Shown here piece by piece: positions 41,645 through 47,206 of a stretch of DNA of 47,206 bases; within the stretch, counting starts at the first letter, position 1, and every line of letters starts with the position of its first letter. This DNA comes from Bacteroidales bacterium. GTDB taxonomy: Bacteria > Bacteroidota > Bacteroidia > Bacteroidales > Muribaculaceae. Under the pieces are notes generated by a model. The model was not told the DNA's origin. It was given only the letters and a program-made list of their open reading frames with translations, and searched no databases. Both the position numbers and the translations under genes were made by a program. Location of the stretch: the NCBI GenBank assembly GCA_019416285.1, contig DXXM01000027.1:1-47206 (forward strand), given 5' to 3'.

Positions 41645-43069
41645 ATGTGTTTGTCACCCAATATTATTCTTAACCCGAATTATTCTCAACATCGTCATGA
41701 ATTTCGCTACTTGTCTTTGGCTTCTCGGATTATCGAGCAAAAAAAGCTCTCGGATGGCACGTACTTCCCTGAAAATTTACCTCCTTTTTCGAGTTTTGGT
41801 TTATGTCCTGATAATCTTAGTCTTTTTATTGCTGTTTCTGATGAAGGTGAAGTAGTTCCTATCTTCATGGCCGTTCCATGTGGCAAGTGTTTAGAGTGTA
41901 TCGAGTCTAAGCGCTCACAGATTCGTGTCCGGATGTATCTTGAGCAGATGTCACATGACGTTCCCCCTATCTTTGTCACTCTTACCTACAATAACGAGAA
42001 TCTTCCCGCGGATGGTGTTTCCCGTGAGGATGTTAAAAAGTTTCTCAATCGATTTCACCTTTACTTAGGCCGTGCCGGACGTTCCACATACTTCCGTCAT
42101 GTTTTCTTTTCTGAGTATGGCTCAAAAAATGGCCGTCCTCATTATCATGGTATTATCTTTGGTCATGCAGTCGAGGATACCTATAAGGATAAAATGGAGT
42201 TCTTCGATATTCTCGAAAAAGCCTGGGGTAAAGGTTATGTTCGCTTTGATATTGTTCATTCCCGTGCCTTTGGCTATGTTTCCAAGTATATTGGTAAGGA
42301 TTCTTTTCTCGATACTCGTGTAGGCCGTAACCCTAACTTTTGGACTGCTTCCCGCCGTGATGGTGGACTTGGATCTAGAATTGTTACAACAGATGCTTTT
42401 CTCGAGCTGTGTTCTACTCCTCACTTTCCAACTGTCAATCTTCCGTGTGAAGGTAGATTGTATACTGTTACTCTCCCGGCATATATTCGTGATAAGGTGC
42501 TTCCCCCTCTCAGGAAATATATTTCCCGTGAGATACGTGATGCCTATATACAGTTTAAGAAGGATTTGTGTCTGCTGAAGTGTATTGACTTTAATCTTTG
42601 TCAATTTCATACTGTTTGGCCTTGTCCAGAGCTTCGTTTTACTGATGTTGCTGAAGATTTCCGTGATTATTCCCGTTCTCCTAAGTGTATTGCGCATGAT
42701 GAGTGTGCTAAGTATGCTCGTCAGGTAGTTGAAGAGTTGTCTCCCATTGTTGAGAAGTATGATTATTTGCTTGGTTTTTATTATGGCTCTGATGAGTATT
42801 GGAAAACTCAGTTTGAGCATTTGCCATGGTGCTTTGATTATAATAAGTTATATACCCGTCTTTATCGTAATGCTGAGATACTTTCATCTGTCTCGCTTGA
42901 TGTCCCCTACTTGCTTACTCAGATTTCTATCCGTGACCGTGTATCTCGTCGTTTTGTTGCTCGAGTGAAAAAACATTTGGAAGAGTTGCCGCCTGATGAA
43001 GAGCGTGAGCGCATTTTATTGTCTAAAAATATTCGTGATTTCCAAAATCGATTTAAGGATTTGCAATAA
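41645..43069 (+). CDS. Microvirus replication initiator VP4 (HUH endonuclease)
   Basis: 474 residues. The phage A-protein-type rolling-circle initiator nicks the replicative form and rejoins ends. Motifs in order: CGKCLEC (Cys79, 82, 85), the strand TLTYNNENLP (112 on), the metal-binding HUH as HYHG (His166, His168) in GRPHYHGIIFG, and GYVSKYIGK with two tyrosines, Tyr211 and Tyr215, for covalent DNA attachment. The frame is open for 31 codons upstream of the chosen ATG, but those codons contain the promoter. It is probably transcribed independently of the capsid genes. Confidence 0.92.
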   Translation: MCLSPNIILNPNYSQHRHEFRYLSLASRIIEQKKLSDGTYFPENLPPFSSFGLCPDNLSLFIAVSDEGEVVPIFMAVPCGKCLECIESKRSQIRVRMYLEQMSHDVPPIFVTLTYNNENLPADGVSREDVKKFLNRFHLYLGRAGRSTYFRHVFFSEYGSKNGRPHYHGIIFGHAVEDTYKDKMEFFDILEKAWGKGYVRFDIVHSRAFGYVSKYIGKDSFLDTRVGRNPNFWTASRRDGGLGSRIVTTDAFLELCSTPHFPTVNLPCEGRLYTVTLPAYIRDKVLPPLRKYISREIRDAYIQFKKDLCLLKCIDFNLCQFHTVWPCPELRFTDVAEDFRDYSRSPKCIAHDECAKYARQVVEELSPIVEKYDYLLGFYYGSDEYWKTQFEHLPWCFDYNKLYTRLYRNAEILSSVSLDVPYLLTQISIRDRVSRRFVARVKKHLEELPPDEERERILLSKNIRDFQNRFKDLQ

Positions 43070-43077
43070 TTAACATT

Positions 43078-43097
43078 TAGTTAGGTATTTTTAACTA
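43078..43097 (+). terminator. Weak hairpin after VP4
   Basis: TAGTTA (43078-43083) and TAACTA (43092-43097) with a T-rich loop, just before the right dif site. A 6-bp AT stem is weak, but the position fits the end of the replication transcript. Confidence 0.3.
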
Positions 43098-43102
43098 CAA
43101 AT

Positions 43103-43130
43103 GTGTTTCTTAATCATGATTATGGGAAAA
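43103..43130 (+). other. dif / attR site (XerCD)
   Basis: GTGTTTCTTAA (43103-43113), central TCATGA (43114-43119) and TTATGGGAAAA (43120-43130). The left arm is a poor match to the XerD consensus and should be phage-derived; the right arm should be the chromosomal XerC arm. Swapping arms predicts an empty chromosomal dif made of the left arm of attL and the right arm of attR. Confidence 0.8.
43111..43128 (+). repeat. Direct repeat, right copy (18 bp)
   Basis: Identical to 37054-37071; marks the right boundary of the integrated phage. Confidence 0.9.
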
Positions 43131-43245
43131 TGATATGCCCTGATTTTACATGCGGTTTCCATTGCTTTTCCATCAGACTCAAATCTTCTTTTCTTCGTTC
43201 ACCGGCCTCTTTCCATTATTCTGTGGCGGTTTATGAATGGATTTA

Positions 43246-43312
43246 GCCGCTGCTAACGGCGATGTTTCGGTGCGTTAAGAATATTTTGCTTAAAAATACC
43301 GCTATTAACGGC
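43246..43312 (+). repeat. Pair of related 15-base hairpin repeats
   Basis: GCCGCTGCTAACGGC (43246-43260) and ACCGCTATTAACGGC (43298-43312) differ at three positions; each can fold with CCG/CGG ends. Between them is another small inverted repeat (TTAAG ... CTTAA). Function unknown. Confidence 0.45.
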
Positions 43313-43369
43313 TTTATTCTCATTCGGTAGTTAAATCATCGGACTCTTTAGCCAATATGAGTTAAGCTT

Positions 43370-43401
43370 GTTGCATAGGCTTCCGTTTATGACTAACTTT
43401 G
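43370..43401 (+). promoter_or_regulatory. Promoter in the gene-free stretch right of dif
   Basis: GTTG (43370-43373), a 20-base spacer and TAACTTTG (43394-43401). Predicted start is near 43405, rightward, with no protein gene downstream on this strand. Confidence 0.6.
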
Positions 43402-43404
43402 CAC

Positions 43405-43790
43405 CACTGAAAAATACACAGATGAATAAACACACAAAATATCATAATCTGGCACAAATATCATTTTTAAGACTAAACAATCTATACTGACCGTTTGGAA
43501 ATACAACTAAATGTTATCGAACTATCATACTTTGTCTATAAATTAATACCTTTATCGACACAGTCAAGTAGACTCTAACGAACCATTCTTATCCTTTTCT
43601 GAATTAATTTTTTTACCGCTAATTTTCCTATCCCTTATCAATTAAGCAGTTATCATCTCTGAAGATGAAGCGCTCCGCAACCGAAGCGCCTCATATCAGA
43701 AAAGAGTTTGAGAAAACAAATACCGATAATTAGAATTGATGATTATAATTTCGGGCGCTCCGCTGCGTGATGCAGCGGGCGCTTTTGTTT
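43405..43790 (+). ncRNA. Candidate non-coding transcript right of dif
   Basis: Defined only by the promoter at 43370-43401 and the terminator at 43755-43790, about 385 bases. The sequence is AT-rich with little strong internal folding, and it contains a near repeat GAAGCGCTCC/GAAGCGCCTC around 43670-43690. No tmRNA or RNase P signature was found. It could instead be the untranslated remains of a lost gene. Confidence 0.3.
43755..43790 (+). terminator. Intrinsic terminator left of rlmD
   Basis: GCGC-T-CCGCTGC (43755-43766) pairs with GCAGCGG-GCGC (43772-43782), one bulged T, followed by TTTTGTTTT. Orientation is rightward, so it ends a plus-strand transcript and protects the 3' end of rlmD from antisense reading. 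Confidence 0.8.
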
Positions 43791-43837
43791 TAAGGGATTG
43801 ACTCCTGTATTATATGAATTCCAGGCAGAATTTAAGA

Positions 43838-45247
43838 CTACCTAAGTGTCAATGCCACAACGTTTTCCACGTGCTGAGTGTGCGGGAACATATCCACCGG
43901 CTGCACGGCTTCGATGTCGTATTTCTCATGCAGAAGCGCGAGGTCACGAGCCTGTGTAGCCGGGTTACAGCTGACATACACGATTCTGCGCGGCGAGGCT
44001 TCAAGTATCACCTTGACCACATCCTCGTGCATGCCTGCGCGTGGCGGATCCACAATCATCACATCCGGACGGCCGTGAGCCTCGATGAAATCTGCGGTCA
44101 GCACATTTTTCATGTCGCCCGCATAAAACTCGGTGTTGTCGAGGCCGTTGACTGCCGCATTGATTTTCGCATCTTCAATTGCTTCGGGGACATATTCGAT
44201 TCCGACAACGTGACGCGCTTTCGGAGCAATGAAACATGCGATTGTACCTGTTCCGGTATAAAGGTCATAGACCAGCTCATCTCCTGTAAGTCTTGCAAAT
44301 TCACGCGCCACACTGTAAAGCCTGTGGGCCTGACGGGAATTTGTCTGATAGAATGACTTCGGCCCTACCCTGAATTTCAGACCCTCCATCTCCTCCTCTA
44401 TAAACTCGCGTCCTTTGAATAGGATTATCTCCTGGTCGGCTATAGTGTCGTTGACCTTGGTATTCACCACATAGAGCAGCGATGTGATTTCCGGAAACTC
44501 TTCCGCTACCGCACTGAGAAGCGTGTTGATTTTTTCCCTGTCGTCTTCGCCGAACACCATCACCGCCATCACCTCGCCGGTGGAGGAAATGCGTATCATG
44601 AGCGTGCGCAGCAGGCCCGTCTGCCCTCTCAGGTCATAGAAAGCATAGTCATGCTCCATGCCGAATTGCTTGATAAACAGTCTGAGGCGGTCACCCAAAT
44701 GGTCCTGCAGATGGCAACTGTTGATGTCGAGCACCTTGTCGAAGGCGCCGGGGATATGGAATCCGGCACACCTGCGCTCCGGAAACTCCTCTCCTGAACG
44801 AAGCTGGTCAAAGGTGAGCCACTTTTTGTTGGAGAAGGTATATTCCATCTTGTTGCGGTATTCCCATATATTTTCCGAACCGAGAGCCGGTTTTACTTCC
44901 GGATACGGGATTTTCGCTATCCTTTCGAGCGCGTCGACCACCTGCTGACGCTTGCATTTCAACTGAAAATCGTATGGAAGATGCTGCCAGCGGCAACCAC
45001 CGCAAACGGTGAAATGCTCGCAGCGCGGTTCAACGCGCACGGCCGACGGAGTGGTCAGCTTCTCGATGTGACCCTCGGCATAGTTCTTTTTCTTGCGGTC
45101 TATTTTCACATCGGCGATGTCGCCGGGTGCGCCGAAAGGAATGAACACGACCATATCGTCGACGCGGGCTATCGAATTGCCTTCGGCTGCCACATCAAGT
45201 ATCTCAACACCGTTCAGAAGCGGTAAATCTTTCTTTTTTCTTGCCAT
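43838..45247 (-). CDS. rlmD: 23S rRNA uracil-C5 methyltransferase RlmD
   Basis: 469 residues. It methylates a uracil of 23S rRNA (U1939 in E. coli) using S-adenosylmethionine. N-terminal TRAM domain (about 10-65), iron-sulfur cysteines Cys76, Cys82 and Cys85 (CEHFTVCGGCRW) with Cys177 (DINSCHL) as probable fourth ligand, QTNSRQA, the SAM motif DLYTGTGTIACF, DPPRAGMH, and the catalytic Cys in YVSCNPATQARDL. The start at 45247 (MARKKKD) is preferred over one 21 codons upstream. Bacteroidetes often carry several RlmD/RumA paralogs, so the exact target uracil is inferred. Confidence 0.9.
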   Translation of the reverse strand: MARKKKDLPLLNGVEILDVAAEGNSIARVDDMVVFIPFGAPGDIADVKIDRKKKNYAEGHIEKLTTPSAVRVEPRCEHFTVCGGCRWQHLPYDFQLKCKRQQVVDALERIAKIPYPEVKPALGSENIWEYRNKMEYTFSNKKWLTFDQLRSGEEFPERRCAGFHIPGAFDKVLDINSCHLQDHLGDRLRLFIKQFGMEHDYAFYDLRGQTGLLRTLMIRISSTGEVMAVMVFGEDDREKINTLLSAVAEEFPEITSLLYVVNTKVNDTIADQEIILFKGREFIEEEMEGLKFRVGPKSFYQTNSRQAHRLYSVAREFARLTGDELVYDLYTGTGTIACFIAPKARHVVGIEYVPEAIEDAKINAAVNGLDNTEFYAGDMKNVLTADFIEAHGRPDVMIVDPPRAGMHEDVVKVILEASPRRIVYVSCNPATQARDLALLHEKYDIEAVQPVDMFPHTQHVENVVALTLR

Positions 45248-45307
45248 AAATTTCTGTTTATATCCCCTATTCCACCGGCTTTGACGGGATGCCGGGAATC
45301 GGTTGTG

Positions 45308-45315
45308 CAAAATTA
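45308..45315 (-). promoter_or_regulatory. -7 element of the rlmD promoter, inside a terminator tail
   Basis: TAATTTTG on the minus strand, exact consensus, about 60 bases before the rlmD ATG. It lies directly in the T-run of the terminator that ends the upstream gene. Confidence 0.5.
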
Positions 45316-45362
45316 CAAAAAAAATTCGTCGGTTAATGGCTGAGTGGCCGATTAACCGACGA
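45316..45362 (-). terminator. Terminator after the CPBP protease gene
   Basis: TCGTCGGTTAAT (45326-45337) and ATTAACCGACGA (45351-45362) form a perfect 12-bp stem; on the minus strand it is followed by ATTTTTTTTG, a classic T-run. It lies about 100 bases past the stop of the upstream gene. Confidence 0.85.
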
Positions 45363-45465
45363 GTGTGGTATTTTTTCAGAAGTCAGGTTAAGATATCATG
45401 TCCTTAAATTTCTTCAAAATTACTGTTTTTTATGATAAGTGCCAAGATGATTTTGATATTTAATA

Positions 45466-46344
45466 TTATTTAACTTCGGGCTTCGGGCTGCTTTTCACCG
45501 ATAGTTTTCGCAGTCGGAGTATTACGAAAGCAGTCAGAATCACCGATGCGAGCACCAGCATAGGCGAATCCTCGCCCCATTCGTTGAGTAATTTCGTGCC
45601 TTCCGAGGGGACGTCTGTCAGCTTTTCGCGCCAGCTCACATATACGACAAGTGAATTGTTGAATATATGTATCAGTATAGGTAGCCACAGTGACTTCGAC
45701 CAGTAAAGCAGGTAGCCGAAATAGGCGCCCATCAGCCACCGCGGGAAAAAACCGTAGAACTGCATGTGGAAGGCGCTGAATATAAATGCCGTCAGCCATA
45801 TTGCCGCATGATAGCTCATGCGGCTGCTCCCTATTATATTCTGAAGCGCTCCCCTGAAAAAGAGCTCTTCGCTCAGACCGGCTAATACTCCTATAATCAG
45901 CAGGCTGACAATCAGCGAGCCGACGCTGTCGCCTCCAAGCATTGTCTCGACGAGTTGCTGCGCATTGTCCTCGGATTCGCGCATCCACTTTTCAATAGCT
46001 CCCATCGACTCCGGCAGAGTGAGCTCGGCGTTGAACTTCACAAGGAAATTCATGGCCGGAAGTGACACAAGCATGACTGTCACGGCAAGCAGCAGCTGCC
46101 CCATGGTGAACGTCCTGTCTATCCCGAGAAAGCGCGCGGGCAGACTGCAGATCATGGCGGCGGTTATGACGGCCGGAAGGATGAACACAAAACAGTCCTG
46201 AATGACGGTCGACACCCTGAGCGTCTGAGTGGTCATTCCGTTGAGTGTGACCGCCGCTGTAATCAGCGAGCCTACAAGCGTGCATAGAAAGAGTGCTACG
46301 AGGAGGATGACTATGCTCTGACCGGCGGTAAAACGTAGATTCAT
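45466..46344 (-). CDS. CPBP (CAAX protease/Abi) family intramembrane protein
   Basis: A 292-residue inner membrane protein with seven or eight helices. Catalytic motifs of the Rce1-like CPBP family are intact: EELFFR (Glu159, Glu160, Arg164), His193 in FSAFHMQ, and HIFNN (His226, Asn229/230). Members are putative intramembrane metalloproteases; some act in bacteriocin self-immunity, but no bacteriocin genes are nearby, so the role is unknown. Located between trmN and rlmD on the same strand, with its own terminator. Confidence 0.88.
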   Translation of the reverse strand: MNLRFTAGQSIVILLVALFLCTLVGSLITAAVTLNGMTTQTLRVSTVIQDCFVFILPAVITAAMICSLPARFLGIDRTFTMGQLLLAVTVMLVSLPAMNFLVKFNAELTLPESMGAIEKWMRESEDNAQQLVETMLGGDSVGSLIVSLLIIGVLAGLSEELFFRGALQNIIGSSRMSYHAAIWLTAFIFSAFHMQFYGFFPRWLMGAYFGYLLYWSKSLWLPILIHIFNNSLVVYVSWREKLTDVPSEGTKLLNEWGEDSPMLVLASVILTAFVILRLRKLSVKSSPKPEVK

Positions 46345-46396
46345 ATTGCGGTAATGATTGGTTTTTATTCTTTAGTGAGTATTATTAATCACTCAG

Positions 46397-47113
46397 TTAT
46401 TTGTCAAGATAAAACGGCGATGTCAGTCTGACGTATTCTTCACTGAAATCGTTGTTTCTGTCTCTTATATATAAGGTGTCTGTCACGCATCGCGTTGTTC
46501 CATCTTCGTCGCGTTTAGCCTGCCAGAGCGTGCGGATGGAGGTTTTCCCCTCCTTGGAATACACGCGCGTGACATGCACGGGACTCAGCCTGGCGAGCGA
46601 CAGCAGAAACTCAATCTCGTCGGTCCGCGACGTCGGGGCGATGAACGACAGTGAATCCCCGGGGCCCGTAAGCTCCCGTCCGGCAATTGAAATCAGAGTC
46701 TCGACGCCGAAATCATCGCCGTGACGGGCCAAAGCACGCTCCTCGATGGGCGACCGGAGCTTTTCATTGAAAAACGGAGGATTGGAAACAATCAGCAGCG
46801 GATGTGCGGCGGCAGGAAACCCGCGTGTGATGTCAAGTTGCATCGCGGAGAGACGCGCACTCCAGGGGGAGCGTTTGAAATTGTCGGCCGAGTCCTCGCA
46901 TGCCGCCTGCTCTATATCCACGCCGATAATTTCTGCCGTGGCGTTTCTCTGGGCCATCATCAGCGAGATTACTCCCGAGCCGCACCCCGCGTCGACGATA
47001 CATTTCGCACCGCCGACGTCGGTCCACGCGCCTAACAACACGGCATCCGTTCCGATTTTCATGCCGCAGTGGGTGTCATCCACACTGAACTGCTTGAAGT
47101 TGAATACTCCCAT
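46397..47113 (-). CDS. trmN: tRNA1(Val) adenine-37 N6-methyltransferase
   Basis: A 238-residue SAM-dependent methyltransferase (E. coli YfiC/TrmN6 family). Motifs: FKQFSVDDTHCGMKIGTDAV at the start, SAM-binding DAGCGSG (41-47), VDIE, and the catalytic NPPF (111-114) of adenine-N6 enzymes. It modifies A37 of tRNA1(Val) in E. coli; that target is inferred here. It lies 52 bases upstream of the CPBP gene on the same strand and could be cotranscribed. Confidence 0.9.
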   Translation of the reverse strand: MGVFNFKQFSVDDTHCGMKIGTDAVLLGAWTDVGGAKCIVDAGCGSGVISLMMAQRNATAEIIGVDIEQAACEDSADNFKRSPWSARLSAMQLDITRGFPAAAHPLLIVSNPPFFNEKLRSPIEERALARHGDDFGVETLISIAGRELTGPGDSLSFIAPTSRTDEIEFLLSLARLSPVHVTRVYSKEGKTSIRTLWQAKRDEDGTTRCVTDTLYIRDRNNDFSEEYVRLTSPFYLDK

Positions 47114-47136
47114 CTCTCCTGTTGTTTTCTGATGTT

Positions 47137-47172
47137 TAGAGGCTATTTAAAAACAAAAGTGAAAATGAGGGG
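47137..47172 (+). repeat. Inverted repeat copy, right end of window
   Basis: AGAGGCTATTTAAAAAC followed by AAAAGTGAAAATGAGGGG; the outward-facing partner of 19-54, with one substitution and one extra A. It lies upstream of trmN on the opposite strand, and no gene contains it. Confidence 0.6.
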
Positions 47173-47206
47173 TCACAAGGTTGAGATGGATATGTCCTTG
47201 CAGTCG

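Larger units (their letters stand above)
37046..43130 (+). mobile_element. Microvirus (Microviridae) prophage integrated at dif
   Basis: A complete temperate ssDNA phage bounded by two dif-like sites. Excision between the identical cores would release a circle of 6057 bases (37057-43113), typical for Microviridae. Gene order: small unknown, M15 peptidase, VP1, small scaffold-like, VP2, VP4; all frames are intact. There is no integrase, consistent with use of host XerC/XerD. Phage genes use T-ending codons heavily (GTT, TCT, CGT, GAT), unlike the G/C-ending host genes. VP1 length, the M15 peptidase and the host fit the Alpavirinae/BMV group of Bacteroidetes proviruses; the subfamily is inferred. 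Confidence 0.93.
43131..43837. other. Gene-free stretch between the right dif and rlmD
   Basis: About 700 bases without a convincing protein gene on either strand; the longest ATG frames from the internal promoter are about 22 codons. It contains two similar 15-base palindromic repeats (43246-43260 and 43298-43312), a good promoter (43370-43401) and an intrinsic terminator (43755-43790). It may encode a small RNA or be a decayed remnant of an earlier dif-integrated element. Confidence 0.6.

Noticed and set aside
42122..42820. 232-codon minus-strand frame opposite VP4
   Set aside because: Isoleucine/threonine/lysine-rich product is a mirror of AT-rich VP4 coding; VP4 motifs are decisive.
37046..43130. 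Filamentous (Inoviridae) phage as the dif-integrated element
   Set aside because: No Zot-like ATPase, minor coat or pI genes; the genes present are diagnostic for Microviridae.
43814..44356. 180-codon plus-strand frame right of dif
   Set aside because: Overlaps the 3' part of rlmD in antisense and has no domain.
1..47206. tRNA, rRNA, CRISPR arrays, insertion sequences, toxin-antitoxin pairs
   Set aside because: No regularly spaced repeats, transposase genes, tRNA-like cloverleaf ends or paired small toxin/antitoxin genes were found by eye. Small tRNAs could be missed, but none was seen in the gaps.

Overview
The window looks like chromosomal DNA of a Bacteroidales bacterium, perhaps Muribaculaceae; the family is a guess. 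The evidence is of three kinds. Promoters repeatedly show the Bacteroidetes TAnnTTTG -7 element with a TTTG-like -33 element 19-21 bases upstream. Gene pairs such as folP-cdaA, tamB-tamL and DUF4286-ruvC are typical of the phylum. The gene families include a DUF6377 regulator, an NlpC/P60 dipeptidase with SH3 domains, and an OMP_b-brl_3-type outer membrane protein. Host genes are rich in G/C-ending codons.

Layout. 1-2900: tpiA and a SPOR-domain protein leftward, purT rightward. 3024-4616: a TPR/DUF6377 membrane regulator, followed by a gene-free stretch with its own promoter and a strong hairpin (candidate small RNA). 5160-16588: a rightward housekeeping run (folP, cdaA, gyrB, rnr, polyprenyl synthase, tatD, NlpC/P60 peptidase, cstA, DUF4286, ruvC). 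16651-23544: a leftward block (GT2 glycosyltransferase, small winged-helix protein, GH13 lipoprotein, cdsA, outer membrane beta-barrel protein, tRNA-dihydrouridine synthase). 23719-25814: a two-component system. 25826-26389: an unknown membrane protein. 26658-36858: tamB-tamL, a cysteine-less thioredoxin-fold protein, a small exported protein, and topB. After the prophage come a 700-base gene-free stretch and three leftward genes: rlmD, a CPBP-family membrane protein and trmN.

The most notable element is a complete temperate microvirus (Microviridae, Alpavirinae/BMV-like) lying between two dif-like XerCD sites at 37046-37073 and 43103-43130. The excised circle would be 6057 bases. It encodes a small unknown basic protein, an M15 zinc peptidase, the major capsid protein VP1, a small scaffold-like protein, the DNA pilot protein VP2 and a HUH replication initiator VP4. 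It has no integrase, so host XerC/XerD would do the recombination. The left XerD arm is identical to that of E. coli dif, which places the window at the replication terminus. Genes flanking the site mostly point toward it from both sides, as expected. Microvirus prophages at dif are known in Bacteroidetes and enterobacteria, so the class is not new. Less familiar details here are a palindromic crossover core, a small hydrophobic reading frame without a standard start codon after the peptidase gene, an overlapping basic/hydrophobic frame before VP1, and a promoter placed so that the replication gene would be leaderless.

No tRNA, rRNA, CRISPR array or insertion sequence was recognised. All assignments come from reading the sequence; no database search was made.
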